Below are positions 37,312 to 46,758 of a stretch of DNA of 64,000 nucleotides, piece by piece; the stretch's first letter is position 1; each line of letters opens with the position of its first letter. The notes under the pieces were generated by a model. The model was not told the origin of the DNA and ran no database searches. It was given only the letters and a program-made list of their open reading frames with translations. Position numbers and translations under genes: made by a program. The stretch is from JAFGBI01 sp964454025 (GTDB taxonomy: Bacteria; Myxococcota_A; Polyangia; Polyangiales; Polyangiaceae). The stretch covers positions 1 to 64,000 of the forward strand of contig CAYVRP010000028.1 of NCBI GenBank assembly GCA_964454025.1, in the 5' to 3' direction.

Positions 37312-38085
37312 TCAGAGCGGCACGCGGGCGCGACCGCAGCCGCCGGGCGTGGAGCAGCGGCGGTCCGGGCAGAGGCAGACGTAGGAGCTCACGATCATCC
37401 CCGTGCCGGCGATGGCCGCCGCCCAGCCGACGGTGTTCCAGGTCTGGAGCGCGGACCAGTTGTCGGGGTTCTCCTTGGCGAGCGCGGTCCCCGCGGGCGC
37501 GCCCACGCCGAGGACGCCGCCGGTCCAGCCGAGGCCGCGAACCGGCTTGACCCAGCCCGGGGTCCACCCCTGGGCGTGCTTGCCGAAGCACTCGAAGGGC
37601 GGATCGGCGTCGTCGATGACGAGGCCGGCCCGGGGCCCGCCCGCCCTGGCGCGCGGCACGAGCAGAACGCTCTTGTTCTCCCCGAACTCGACCCCGAGGG
37701 CGTCCAGCGCCGTCGCCGAGGGGACCCCGAACCCGAGCCCCTCGACGCCCTCCCCCGTCACCTTGCAGCTCACGAGCGCCACCACGCGGCCGTCCGCGTC
37801 GACCAGCGGGCCGCCGCTGTCGCCGGGGCTGAGGCTCGCGTCCGTCTGGACGAAGGAGTCGCCCTCGATGGTGCGGGGCCCGCTGACGATGTCCCGGCTG
37901 ACGGAGAAGGCGAGCGCGTCCCCGGTCGGGCTGCCGAGCGCGTACACCTCGGCGCCCTCGTCCGGCGTCGCCGCGGCCGGCGCGAGGGCGAGCCGCGCGA
38001 GGAGCGGGACGAACCGCCGGATCGAGCGCGGGGTGAGGGGCGTGAGGGGGTTGACCGGGGCGTGAGGGGACGCGACTCCGCGCGC
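37312..38085 (-). pseudogene. Remnant of a trypsin-like (S1C/DegP-type) serine protease
   Basis: Frame open from 38085 to 37312, but the only in-frame start codon is the GTG at 37947, inside the protease fold. The C-terminal half is clear: EVYALGSPTGDALAFSVSRD, SPGDSGGPLVDADGRVVALV with nucleophile Ser, and GLGFGVPSATALD. A C-terminal membrane segment follows (WAAAIAGTGMIVSSYV). The part that should carry the catalytic His and Asp is missing from the frame, and no convincing continuation is found in the other frames up to 38268. Either an N-terminal deletion/frameshift has inactivated it or the assembly has an error. It lies between dtd and the M50 protease. Confidence 0.6.
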
Positions 38086-38268
38086 TCACCGCCGCGCGCG
38101 CGAGGGTCGACGGCTGCCGGTCCGACGTGGAGCGCCGTGTCCGGGGCGACGGATGCCACCAACGGGGCCTCGGCCAGGGCAACGCCGGCGGCCGGCTCTC
38201 CGCGCCCGCGCGCCAGGTTCACGACCTCTCCCGGACCACCTGCGTGACCTCGAGCGCGCGCCGGATCG

Positions 38269-38979
38269 TCACGTGTACATCACCCCCGGGTGCAGGAGGA
38301 GCCGGACGACGGTGAGGGCCGGCCCGATCACCAGCTTGAAGAGCTGCCAGGCCACCAGGAGGCCGAGCAGCCCCGTGAGCGGCTGCTCCTGGAGGCGGCC
38401 GACCAGCGGCGCGATCCGGCGCGGAAACAGCCCCGCGAGCACCCCCGACCCGTCGAGCGGCGGCACGGGCAGCAGGTTGAAGAGCCCGAGCAGCACGTTG
38501 AGCGACAACAGGATGCTGAGCCCCATGGCGAGCGCCCCGAGGGCGGAGCCGGGGTCGCCGCCGGCCACGTCGGCCAGGCGAGACATCTGCAGCCGCGCGG
38601 GCGCGACCAGCACCCCGGCGGCGAGCAGGCCCTTCAGAGCCGCGAAGGCGAGGACCGCGAGCAGGAGGTTCGCCGTGGGGCCCGCGAGCGACATGAGCGC
38701 CTGCCGGAGCGGGTGGCGGCGCCCCCAGGCGGCGTCGTAGGGCGCCGAGGCCCAGCCGAGCATGCCGTTGCCGCTGAGGTACGTGAGGATCGGCACCACC
38801 ACCATGCCGACGGGCTCGCGTCGGATGTGGGGGAACGGGTCGAGGCTGACCTGCCCCCCCTCGTGGGCGGTCGCGTCGCCGCCGCGCCAGGCCGCCCAGG
38901 CATGGGCCGCCTCGTGGCAGGTCGTGCTGAAGACGAACACCACGAACCAGGCCGCCATCTCGGGCAGGTTGACGCTCAT
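38269..38979 (-). CDS. M50 family (site-2 protease-like) membrane metalloprotease
   Basis: A 236-residue inner-membrane protein with about six helices. Zinc motif HEAAH lies at residues 22-26 (STTCHEAAHAWAA), and the second motif is LLPVPPLDGSG with the third zinc-ligand Asp. SLAGPTANLLLAVLAF is typical of the compact Rip/YwhC-type subgroup. The ATG at 38979 was chosen because sequence upstream is low-complexity. The expected role is intramembrane cleavage of a membrane-bound regulator; the substrate is unknown. Its start is very close to that of the divergent RlpA-like gene. Confidence 0.9.
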   Translation of the reverse strand: MSVNLPEMAAWFVVFVFSTTCHEAAHAWAAWRGGDATAHEGGQVSLDPFPHIRREPVGMVVVPILTYLSGNGMLGWASAPYDAAWGRRHPLRQALMSLAGPTANLLLAVLAFAALKGLLAAGVLVAPARLQMSRLADVAGGDPGSALGALAMGLSILLSLNVLLGLFNLLPVPPLDGSGVLAGLFPRRIAPLVGRLQEQPLTGLLGLLVAWQLFKLVIGPALTVVRLLLHPGVMYT

Positions 38980-38996
38980 CGGTGCCAGGGTTCTAG

Positions 38997-39629
38997 ATGC
39001 GTCCAGACGGCGACGCCACCCCGGGGCTTGCGGTGGGCCGCGCGATGCCCTCTGCTCGGGTCGTGCGCAGCTCCGGATCGTCGCCGGCCCACCGGGGCCG
39101 GGCGAACAGCCTGGCGACCGCCGTCCCCGCCTTCGCGATCGCCTGCGCCGCCGCGGCGCCGCCCTCGGCCGCTCCCGCCGGCCGCCAGCTCGCCGCGCCG
39201 CCAGCCCACCCGCCCCCAACCGCCACGCCGCCCGCCCCCGCGCCGCCTGCCGCCACGGGCGCCCCCGTCCCACCCGATCCCCAGCGCGAGTTGGCGGAGC
39301 GCTACGCCAGCCACCGACCGCTGGCCACCCTCCGCGGGCAGGCGAGCTACTACGCCGACTCGCTCGCGGGCCGGCCCACGGCGAGCGGAGAGCCCTACGA
39401 TCCGCGAGCCTACACCGCCGCGCACCGGACGCTGCCCTTCGACACCGTCGTCCGCGTGCGCACGACCGCCCACGCCCGGAGCGTCTACGTCCGCATCAAC
39501 GATCGCGGGCCCTTCGGGGATCGCCGACGGATCATCGATCTGTCGCGGGCGGCCGCCGAGGCGCTCGATCTGCTGCGCGACGGGGTGGCGCCGGTGACCG
39601 TCGAGGTCCTGGAGCGCGGCGGGCACTGA
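38997..39629 (+). CDS. RlpA-like septal/peptidoglycan protein (double-psi beta-barrel), probable lipoprotein
   Basis: A 210-residue protein. Residues about 113-208 are an RlpA domain: GQASYYADSLAGRPTASGEP, AAHRTLPFDTVVRVR, and VRINDRGPFGDRRRIIDLSR, with the catalytic Asp of NDRGPF kept. RlpA enzymes cleave naked glycan strands of peptidoglycan. A signal-like stretch ends in AFAIAC, a plausible lipobox. The ATG at 38997 has AGGG upstream but is only 17 bp from the divergent M50 start; the ATG at 39045 would still keep the signal and gives more room for promoters. Confidence 0.83.
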   Translation: MRPDGDATPGLAVGRAMPSARVVRSSGSSPAHRGRANSLATAVPAFAIACAAAAPPSAAPAGRQLAAPPAHPPPTATPPAPAPPAATGAPVPPDPQRELAERYASHRPLATLRGQASYYADSLAGRPTASGEPYDPRAYTAAHRTLPFDTVVRVRTTAHARSVYVRINDRGPFGDRRRIIDLSRAAAEALDLLRDGVAPVTVEVLERGGH

Positions 39630-39661
39630 TCCCCGGCCCCGTGCGGCGAGCGGTCCCTCGC

Positions 39662-40207
39662 TCAGTCGATCCGGGGCGCGCCAACCTCGGCCAACCACCG
39701 CTCCAGCTCGGCGGCCGTCGGCGCCGACCGACCGACGTGACGCACGGACCCCGCGGCGTCCACCACGATGACCGCCGGGAGGCGGTCCACCTGCCAGGCG
39801 TCCGCCGCGCCCGCGTCGTCGAACGCGACGTCGTACGGGATCGACCAGCGGTGCGCGGCCACGGCCGCGAGGAAGGGGTCGTCGTCCACCGACACGCCGA
39901 CGAACCGCACCTCCCGGGCGCGACGGGCCCGCGACGCGGCCGCGAGGGTGGGCGCGGCGCCCTCGCAGGCGCGGCACCAGCTCGCGAACACCTCGATGAG
40001 CACCGGCCGGCCGCGCGCCTCGGCGAGCGAGAAGCGGGGCTCGGCCCCCTTCACCAGCGGCAGATCGAGCGGCGGCGCGGCCACGCCCACCGGCGGACCG
40101 GACCGGCCCGCGAGGGAACGAGCACCGGCCAGCCCCCCGGCGAGGACCAGGAGCGCGGCCGGCGCCGCGATCGCGAGGCGAAGTCGAGCCATGAGGCGGG
40201 CGCCCAT
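39662..40207 (-). CDS. Thioredoxin-fold (TlpA-like) exported protein
   Basis: A 181-residue protein with an N-terminal signal anchor (about 8-28) and a thioredoxin domain at about 50-178: LIEVFASWCRACEGAAP with active-site C78-R-A-C81, VRFVGVSVDDDPFL, and DRLPAVIVVDAAGSV carrying the cis-Pro. It is probably a periplasmic thiol oxidoreductase or redox carrier. The ATG at 40207 is used; ATG 40192 is possible. It is a separate unit from the other TlpA-like gene at 28299-29000 and converges on the RlpA-like gene. Confidence 0.85.
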   Translation of the reverse strand: MGARLMARLRLAIAAPAALLVLAGGLAGARSLAGRSGPPVGVAAPPLDLPLVKGAEPRFSLAEARGRPVLIEVFASWCRACEGAAPTLAAASRARRAREVRFVGVSVDDDPFLAAVAAHRWSIPYDVAFDDAGAADAWQVDRLPAVIVVDAAGSVRHVGRSAPTAAELERWLAEVGAPRID

Positions 40208-40383
40208 GAGCGCCAACCCGGGGAGACGGCGCCCGCGCGCCGAAGTTGAGGGCAGGAACGGGCGCGACGCGACGATTCCCGATCCGGGAGCGCGGCGGCG
40301 CGCGCCGCCGGCGGCCGATCCTGGCCCCGGCCGCGTCCCTCGCCGGCGAGAAGCCGCCGGGCGCGGGGAGGGCGACGGGGGTG

Positions 40384-41043
40384 TCAGCCGTCCTCGCACG
40401 CGGGCCCGCGCCCGAGAGCGATGTGGACCGGGCGATCGTGCCCGAGCGGCCAATTGACGAAGAGCGAGGCCCGCTTCGTGGGGGCGCAGATGCGGACGCT
40501 CTGCGTCTTGCCTTTCCGCATGCGGACCACGAAGCTCACCATCTTCCCGGGCTGGATCGCCTCGTAGTAGTCTTGGTTCTTGCGGCCGAACTCGACCATG
40601 CGCTCGTAGCCGCGGTAGGGCCCGCGGCAGGTGACCTGGAGCCACTCGCGCAGCACGCGGAGGTGGCAATCCTCCGGCTGCGAGTGGATCTCCTGAGTGT
40701 TGAGCGCGATCCCGGCGTCCCACTCCGCACCCTGGGGCGGGTTGGAGGGTGCGGGCGGCACCGGGGGGAGCGGCCCCTCGTCGACCACGGGGGCGGCGGA
40801 CACCGGCGCCGCGGCGACGACCGGCGGCGTCGAGGCGACGGGGCTCGCGGCGGCGCGGTCGGCGGCGCGCGCCTTCTCGGCGACGCTCCGCGGCACGCAG
40901 GTCGCGGCCTCGCACAGGAAGCCGTTCCTGCAGTCCCCGTCGCTCGCGCACTTCTCCGCTCCGCGTTCGCGGTCGTCGCCCGACTTGCACGCGAGCAGCG
41001 CCAGGACCAGGAGCGAGAGCGACGACCAGAGGGATTTGCTCAT
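40384..41043 (-). CDS. Lipoprotein with N-terminal Cys-rich knot, unknown function
   Basis: A 219-residue lipoprotein with a textbook signal (SLWSSLSLLVLALLAC, Cys 19). Directly after the anchor are four Cys in a short space (C32, C38, C44, C49; CASDGDCRNGFLCEAATCVP), a small disulfide-rich knot common in myxobacterial surface proteins. An Ala/Pro/Val linker leads to a C-terminal domain of about 120 residues (DCHLRVLREWLQVTCRGPYR, VRICAPTKRASLFVNWPL) that was not recognised. It is probably in the outer membrane. Confidence 0.7.
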   Translation of the reverse strand: MSKSLWSSLSLLVLALLACKSGDDRERGAEKCASDGDCRNGFLCEAATCVPRSVAEKARAADRAAASPVASTPPVVAAAPVSAAPVVDEGPLPPVPPAPSNPPQGAEWDAGIALNTQEIHSQPEDCHLRVLREWLQVTCRGPYRGYERMVEFGRKNQDYYEAIQPGKMVSFVVRMRKGKTQSVRICAPTKRASLFVNWPLGHDRPVHIALGRGPACEDG

Positions 41044-41226
41044 CACTTGTCTCCGCCGGGGCCCCGAGCATACACGGGCCTCCGACCCGACGACAGCGCG
41101 CCCCCGGGCGCGCGAGGGGCGCGGGCGGGAGCGTCGGCGCGAGATCCGCAGGCGCCGCGGCGCCCGGGGCCGCGCGAGGCCGGGCCGGGGCCCGTCGGTG
41201 GTAGAGTAGCCGCCGGAGGCAGGCCC

Positions 41227-42132
41227 ATGACCCGAGGGCAACCCGACGCGAGCGCGCCCGACCTGGACGAGCGAGGGCCCCACCCCGCGCACGACCCCCC
41301 GCTCCGCACGGCCGCGGAGTGGGCCGCGCACCTCCGGTGGCGCGCCCTGGCGACCCCGCGGCCGTCGCTCGCGGAGCGCGCGCGGGAAGCGGTCGGCGCG
41401 CCCATCGACCGGCTCGAGGATCTGGTGTTCGGCGGTGGCCGGGCCACGGTCGCGGATCGGTTCGTGGCCCGCGGCCTGTTCGCGCTAAACGAGATGGTCC
41501 AGCGCTCGCGGAGCGCGGAGCGGGTGGTCGATCGTTACCGCGCGCAGCACTCCGCGGTGCGGTCGCTCGCGGACATCCGCGCGCTGCCGCTGGCAGACAT
41601 CGAGGCGGCGCGGCCGACCTGGCTCGCCGCCTACGACGTCGCGGCGGCGCTGAGCGGCGGCCTCGGCGGGTTCTTCGGGCTGCCCGGGCCGGCGTTCGCC
41701 GTCCCCACCCTGTTCTACGCCGCCCTCCACGCCGTCGGCAGCCACGCCCTGCACTTCGGGCACGACCTCTCCGATCCGGACGAGCAGCGGTTCGTGGTTG
41801 ACCTGCTTGCCGCGAGCCTGGTCACCCGCCCCAGCACCCGCGTCGAGGTGCTCCGGAGCCTGGAGGACGCGGCCGCGGCGCTGGAAGCGGGCAACTTCGA
41901 CGCCGTCGACACGCACCGGGTCGCGATCCTCGAGCACGTGGCGGAGGCCGTCGTGCTGCGGGTGCTGCTCGGGGTCGCCGTGCGGGGCTGGCCCGGAGTG
42001 GGCCTGCTGCTGGGGGCCGGGTTCAGCCGCGCCTTCGTCGGCCAGGTCTGCGAGGCGGCCCTCGCCGCCTACGAGCAGCGCTGGCTGCTGCGCCACCACG
42101 GCGACGCGGCACGCGTGCTGAGCGCGCGTTGA
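41227..42132 (+). CDS. EcsC family protein
   Basis: A 301-residue protein starting at the ATG at 41227. The core resembles EcsC (PF12787-type): LADIRALPLADIEAARPTWL, the Gly-rich amphipathic segment AALSGGLGGFFGLPGPAFAV, HFGHDLSDPDEQRFVVDLLA, and GVGLLLGAGFSRAFVGQVCE near the end. EcsC family members are often associated with transport or stress functions, but the biochemistry is not established. No signal peptide is present; the two hydrophobic segments suggest membrane association. Confidence 0.75.
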   Translation: MTRGQPDASAPDLDERGPHPAHDPPLRTAAEWAAHLRWRALATPRPSLAERAREAVGAPIDRLEDLVFGGGRATVADRFVARGLFALNEMVQRSRSAERVVDRYRAQHSAVRSLADIRALPLADIEAARPTWLAAYDVAAALSGGLGGFFGLPGPAFAVPTLFYAALHAVGSHALHFGHDLSDPDEQRFVVDLLAASLVTRPSTRVEVLRSLEDAAAALEAGNFDAVDTHRVAILEHVAEAVVLRVLLGVAVRGWPGVGLLLGAGFSRAFVGQVCEAALAAYEQRWLLRHHGDAARVLSAR

Positions 42133-42345
42133 GGGCGGGCCGCGGCGCGGCCCGGTCCCCACCCACCCCCACCGTGGGCGCCCGGCGCGGCCGGGCTGAT
42201 GGGCGGCGCGTTCCGTGCTATTGCGCCGCGGCTCCCGTCCCGGCGCCGGTGCTCCCCGCGACCCCGCCCGCCACCGGCCGGTCCCGGTCCCGCCCGCCGC
42301 GCGCGGCGGCGCCGCGCACGGCTCTCCCCCCGCCCCTCGCCGACC

Positions 42346-42951
42346 ATGCTGCTCGAAGTGAACCCCCAGAACCCGGAGCCCCGCAAGATCCAGCGCGCCG
42401 TGGACGCGCTGGCGCAGGGCGGGATCATCGCTTACCCGACCGACGCCGCCTACGGCCTCGGCTGCGATCTGTTCAACCGGCGCGCCATCGATCGCCTGTA
42501 CGAGCTCAAGGGGCTCGATCGATCACGCCGCCTGAGCTTCGTCTGCGCCGATCTCTCGAGCGTCGCCCGGTACGCGCTCATGCACGACCACGTCTTCCGG
42601 ATCCTGAAGCAGCACCTGCCAGGGCCGTACACCTTCGTGTTGGAGGCGACGCGCGAGGTGCCGAAGGTGATCCAGTGCAAGCGGCGCACGGTGGGGGTGC
42701 GGATCCCAGACAACGCGGTGCCGATCGCGCTCGTCGCCGCGCTCGGGCACCCCATCATCACCACCACCGCGGCCCGGCACGGCGCCGAGCCCCTCCCCGA
42801 TCCCGCCGAGATCGACGAGGAGTTCGCCGGGCTGGCGCTGGTCCTCGATGGCGGTCCGGGCGGCCTCTGCCCCACCAGCGTCGTCGATCTGTCGCGCGAC
42901 CCCCCGGAGATCCTCCGCGAGGGGGCCGGCGACGTCACGGCGTTCCACTGA
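42346..42951 (+). CDS. YciO/Sua5/YrdC family protein
   Basis: A 201-residue cytoplasmic protein of the YrdC fold. GGIIAYPTDAAYGLGCDLFN and LKGLDRSRRLSFVCADLS are the nucleotide-binding signatures. PTSVVDLSRDPPEILREGAG is the typical C-terminus. Length and the LYELKGLDRSRRLSF pattern favour the YciO subgroup over true TsaC/Sua5, so a threonylcarbamoyl-adenylate role is possible but not certain. The start is the ATG at 42346. Confidence 0.87.
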   Translation: MLLEVNPQNPEPRKIQRAVDALAQGGIIAYPTDAAYGLGCDLFNRRAIDRLYELKGLDRSRRLSFVCADLSSVARYALMHDHVFRILKQHLPGPYTFVLEATREVPKVIQCKRRTVGVRIPDNAVPIALVAALGHPIITTTAARHGAEPLPDPAEIDEEFAGLALVLDGGPGGLCPTSVVDLSRDPPEILREGAGDVTAFH

Positions 42952-42990
42952 GGTCTGGTCGCCAGCGCGCGGGGACGGAGCGCCCCGGGC

Positions 42991-44172
42991 TCACTCGACC
43001 GGACCGACGGGGTCCTCGCTCGCCGTCGCCGCGGACGTGGGGGTGCCGAGCACGAACCGCACCTGCTCCTGCAGGAGCAGCGGGCGCGGCTGCTCCCCCG
43101 TCAACACGAGCGCCATGAGCCCGTACTGGACCGTGCCCTGATCGGGGATCCCGCGGCCCGCGGACACCTCCACCACCCCGTTCCCCTCCGCCTTGAATTG
43201 CTGCAGCTCCACCGCGCCCTGGGCGGTGATCCCGGGCACCACCTGGCGCGCGTCAGCGGCGTAGCGCCGGGAGTTCACCTCGAGGGTGACGCGATCAGCG
43301 GCGATGGAGCGCACCTTCATCAGCCGGTAGGAGACGGTGTCGATGCCGAGCACCGCCTCGCGCGTGGTCGCCATCCACATCGCGCCGACACCGACACCTT
43401 CGCTCGGGTACGGCAGCGTGAGCAGCGCGAGGGCGTCGCTGAGCGAGTTGAGCACACCCCCGAGCGCCGGGTCGGCCGCCGGGGCCAGGGTGACCGCGAA
43501 CCCCGTCCCGGCTCCGCTCGGCGCGAGCTGGAATTCGATGCGGCTTCCCTTGAGCTTGCCGACCAGCCCCTCGACCTCCCTGGACACGCTCGAGACCAGG
43601 GTCGCGTCCACCTTCGCCGCGGCGATCTTCGCGACCACCGAAACCCCCGCGGGCGCGGCCGCGTCGCTCGGCGCCGCCCCCTCGGCCGCTGCGCCGGGCC
43701 GCCGGGTCCCGCCCACCTCGAGCGTCAGATCGACGTCGACCGGGACCTCCTGGTTGTTGCCGCGCTGCGCGGCGACGCGGACGCGGAGGGAGCTCTTGCC
43801 GGCGGGTGGGAGACCCGTCAACCTCACCCGCGGCTCGCTGCCCAGGTTGCCGACGGTGAGCTTGGGCGGCGCGCCGCGCGGGAGCTGCCGGTCGGCCTCC
43901 CCGGGACCGAAGACGCCGGACTCCGGCGGCCCGTCGCTCGACCGCCCCTGGGATGACGTCGCGGCGCTCGCGCTGGCCGTGGCCATGGCGCGCGCCAGCG
44001 CCGGATCCACCGCGGGACCCGCCGTCGCCGCCGACAGCACCTCCCCCGTCGGCTGCGGCTTCTTCTTGCACCCTGTCGCCGCCGAAATCGAGAGGGCCAA
44101 CGTGCAGGTCGCGCCGAGCGCGACCATCGACCACCGTCGCGAACGCCTGACGTCGAGCATGCGGCGACTCAT
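42991..44172 (-). CDS. Putative lipoprotein, unknown function (DUF6263-like character)
   Basis: A 393-residue protein with a basic N-terminus (SRRMLDVRRSRRW), a hydrophobic stretch and a weak lipobox ATGC (C35). An Ala/Ser-rich linker follows. The C-terminal about 300 residues alternate beta strands (VRVAAQRGNNQEVPVDVDLT, FAVTLAPAADPALGGVLNSL, GAMWMATTREAVLGIDTVSY) with the look of DUF6263 lipoproteins, which I cannot confirm. It lies downstream of the PBP1A gene on the same strand, 59 bp away, so it may be co-transcribed with it. Confidence 0.65.
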   Translation of the reverse strand: MSRRMLDVRRSRRWSMVALGATCTLALSISAATGCKKKPQPTGEVLSAATAGPAVDPALARAMATASASAATSSQGRSSDGPPESGVFGPGEADRQLPRGAPPKLTVGNLGSEPRVRLTGLPPAGKSSLRVRVAAQRGNNQEVPVDVDLTLEVGGTRRPGAAAEGAAPSDAAAPAGVSVVAKIAAAKVDATLVSSVSREVEGLVGKLKGSRIEFQLAPSGAGTGFAVTLAPAADPALGGVLNSLSDALALLTLPYPSEGVGVGAMWMATTREAVLGIDTVSYRLMKVRSIAADRVTLEVNSRRYAADARQVVPGITAQGAVELQQFKAEGNGVVEVSAGRGIPDQGTVQYGLMALVLTGEQPRPLLLQEQVRFVLGTPTSAATASEDPVGPVE

Positions 44173-44231
44173 AGCGGAGCCGCGGCGGGCGACAAGGGCG
44201 AACGTGCCGGCGGGCGAGCGGTCGACCGTGG

Positions 44232-46739
44232 CTAGAACGGCGGCGGCACGTCGTCCTCGTCCCCGGCGTCGGCGTCGGAAGCGCCGGGCGCGTCGCGGTC
44301 GGGACGCGCGGGCTCTGCCGGAGGCACCGCCGGCGCGCCCGCGTCGACACCCGGCGGGGGCTCGGCCGGAGCGCCCCCGTCCGCCTCGCCGGCCCCCGCG
44401 TCGTCGAGGGCGCCGGCGTCGGGCAGTGCCCGCTCGACCGGGAGCCCGTCCGGAAGGAACTCCGCCTCGACCGCGTCCTGCTGCCCCTCGTAGGGCAGGA
44501 GCCCGGTCGCGGGATCGACGGCGGCGACGACGATCCCGGGCGGGCGGGGAAAGTCCACCACCGGCTGGTCCCGGTGGGCGACGCGCATGAACTCCACCCA
44601 GGCCGGCAGCGCGGTGACCGCACCCTGCTCGCCGGGGCCGAGCCCGAGCGGAGCGTCGTAGCCCACCCAGACCGCGGCGACGTAGTCCGTCGAGTAGCCG
44701 ACGAACCAGGCGTCCTTCGCGTCGTTCGTGGTGCCGGTCTTGCCCGCCACCGGGCGCCCGAGCGGGGCGGCGCGACGCCCGGTGCCGTGCTCCACCACGC
44801 CCCGGAGCAGGCTCGTCGTCAGGTACGCCTCCTCCGCCGTGAGCACGCGGCGCGCCGGCGGCACGGGCGGCAGCGGGAGCTCTCGGCCCTCGGGGTCGAT
44901 CACCCGCGTGAAGAGGCGCGGCGGGGCGTACTCGCCCCCGTTGGCGAAGGTGCCGAAGGCGTTGGCGATCTCGAGCGGCGTCACCTCGTAGGCGCCGAGC
45001 GCCAGCGCGCGGTCGGCGCCGAGCTCGGAGGCGATACCGCACGCGTGCGCCCAGCCCACCACGTTGGCCGGGCCGATCTCGCCGATCAGGTACTCCGCCG
45101 CCGCGTTGTCGCTGGCGGCGATGGCGGATCGGAGGTCGATGCGGCGGGTGGGCGGCGCGTCCGGATCGCTGCCCGGGAGGGCCGGCAGCTCGAGCACGCT
45201 GGAGGGGGCGAAGCGCCGCGAGTGCAGCGCGTAGCTGTAGACGAACGGCTTGAACGAGGACCCCGGCTGCCGCCGGGCGCGGGTGGCCCGATCGAGCCCG
45301 CCCGGCGTCGCGTCGTAGCCGCCGACCAGCGCCCGCACCTCGCGCGTGCGTACGTCGAGCGCCACCAGCGCCGACTCGGGGCCGAGGTCGAGGCGCAGCC
45401 GCCGGACCTCCTCGCCCTCGCTCGGGGGCAGGACGCGCACGCGGAGCGCGGCGCCGACGGCGGTGAACCTGCTCGGGGGGAGGCGCTGCACGTCGTAGCG
45501 CGGCTCCTCGTTCAGCGACACTCGCCCCACCAGATCGCCGACGCGGACGTCGAGGGTCCAGAGCCTGTCGTCGACGGCGACCACCGTGCCGACGTAGCTG
45601 TGGTTCGGCCGCGGCGTGCCGGCGAAGACCGGGCCCCAGAGCTTGCGACGCGGGAGGGTGAAGGGGGGGACGAGCTGCTGTCGCCGCGCGTAGGCGTCCA
45701 GGTTCTCGCGCAGGGCGCGGCGCGCGGCCGCCTGCAGCCCGGGATCGATGGTGGTGATGACCGTGAAGCCGCCGAGGCGGGCGCGCTCGCCGGCCAGCTC
45801 CCGGAGCAGGAGCCGCGCCTGGGCCACGACCTCGGGCGCCAGGTCGGCCTCCTCGTCCGCGGCGGGCGCGAGCCGCAGCGGCGCGTCGACGCTCCGGGCG
45901 TGCAGCGGCCCGTCGATGAACCCCTTCTCGAGCATCTGCCCCAGCACGTAGCGGCGCCGCTCGAGCGCCCTCTGGGCCGCGGTGCGGGGGCTGAGGCGCT
46001 CGGGCGCCGCGACGATCCCGGCGAGCAGCGCCGACTCCGCGAGATCTAGATCTCGGGCGCGCTTGCCGAAGTAGAACCGCGCCGCCTCCTCCACGCCGTA
46101 GCGGCCGTGGCCGAAGTAGATGTGGTTCAGGTACAGGGCGAAGATCTCGTCCTTGCTCAGGTTCTGCTCCAGCCGGCGGGCGAGGATGGTCTCCTTGATC
46201 TTGCGCTCGTAGGTCCGCGAGTCGTCGAGCAGCACGTTCTTGACCACCTGCTGGGTGATGGTGCTGCCCCCCTGGGTGGTCCTCCCGGCCCGGAGGTTCG
46301 CGAGCAGTGCCCGCAGCATGCCGACGTAGTTGAGGCCCCGGTGCTCGTAGAAGCGCGCGTCTTCCGCGGCCAGGAACGCCAGCTTGGCGTGGTCGGGCAG
46401 CTCGGCGAGCGGGATCACCGTGCGGCGCTCGGTGAACAGGTTGGCGAGCACGGTCCCGTCGCGCGCCAGGACCCGGGTCACCTGCGGCGGCGCGTACCCG
46501 CCACGCAGCTGCTCCACGCTGGGCACGCGCGCCTCGTAGTGGCGGATGACGAGCACCACGGCGATCGCGGCGGAGAGCCCTGCGAGCACGCCGAGCGCGA
46601 GCGCGATCTGGACCGCCCGTCGCAGCCACGCCCGCAGGCGCACTCGCGCGGGGCGGCGCGGAGCGGCGCCGTCGCTGGCCGCGGCGGCGCCGTCGGGGGG
46701 CGAGGTCGGGGCCGGGGGAGCCGGGTCGAGGTCGCTCAT
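44232..46739 (-). CDS. mrcA: Bifunctional penicillin-binding protein 1A (class A PBP)
   Basis: An 835-residue inner-membrane enzyme that polymerises and cross-links peptidoglycan. A cytoplasmic Pro/Ala tail precedes one membrane helix (about 43-65). The GT51 domain has AAEDARFYEHRGLN with catalytic Glu126 and GGSTITQQVVKN. An OB-type insert follows. The transpeptidase domain has SXXK (PGSSFKPFV, near residue 490), SXN (ASDNAAAEYL) and KTG (AGKTGTTND, near 662). The C-terminus is a long Ala/Asp/Pro-rich acidic tail. Length fits PBP1A. It lies 107 bp downstream of the Ser/Thr kinase gene on the same strand. Confidence 0.95.
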   Translation of the reverse strand: MSDLDPAPPAPTSPPDGAAAASDGAAPRRPARVRLRAWLRRAVQIALALGVLAGLSAAIAVVLVIRHYEARVPSVEQLRGGYAPPQVTRVLARDGTVLANLFTERRTVIPLAELPDHAKLAFLAAEDARFYEHRGLNYVGMLRALLANLRAGRTTQGGSTITQQVVKNVLLDDSRTYERKIKETILARRLEQNLSKDEIFALYLNHIYFGHGRYGVEEAARFYFGKRARDLDLAESALLAGIVAAPERLSPRTAAQRALERRRYVLGQMLEKGFIDGPLHARSVDAPLRLAPAADEEADLAPEVVAQARLLLRELAGERARLGGFTVITTIDPGLQAAARRALRENLDAYARRQQLVPPFTLPRRKLWGPVFAGTPRPNHSYVGTVVAVDDRLWTLDVRVGDLVGRVSLNEEPRYDVQRLPPSRFTAVGAALRVRVLPPSEGEEVRRLRLDLGPESALVALDVRTREVRALVGGYDATPGGLDRATRARRQPGSSFKPFVYSYALHSRRFAPSSVLELPALPGSDPDAPPTRRIDLRSAIAASDNAAAEYLIGEIGPANVVGWAHACGIASELGADRALALGAYEVTPLEIANAFGTFANGGEYAPPRLFTRVIDPEGRELPLPPVPPARRVLTAEEAYLTTSLLRGVVEHGTGRRAAPLGRPVAGKTGTTNDAKDAWFVGYSTDYVAAVWVGYDAPLGLGPGEQGAVTALPAWVEFMRVAHRDQPVVDFPRPPGIVVAAVDPATGLLPYEGQQDAVEAEFLPDGLPVERALPDAGALDDAGAGEADGGAPAEPPPGVDAGAPAVPPAEPARPDRDAPGASDADAGDEDDVPPPF

Positions 46740-46758
46740 CGGCGGGGGCAGCGTATCA

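Noticed and set aside
37770..38222. Minus-strand 150-codon frame over the missing half of the trypsin-like protease
   Set aside because: No protease His/Asp motif; Ser/Arg/Pro-rich composition is typical of a wrong frame.
42346..42951. Assignment as the tRNA threonylcarbamoyl-adenylate synthase TsaC
   Set aside because: Sequence pattern and length fit the YciO subgroup at least as well, so no tsaC symbol was given.
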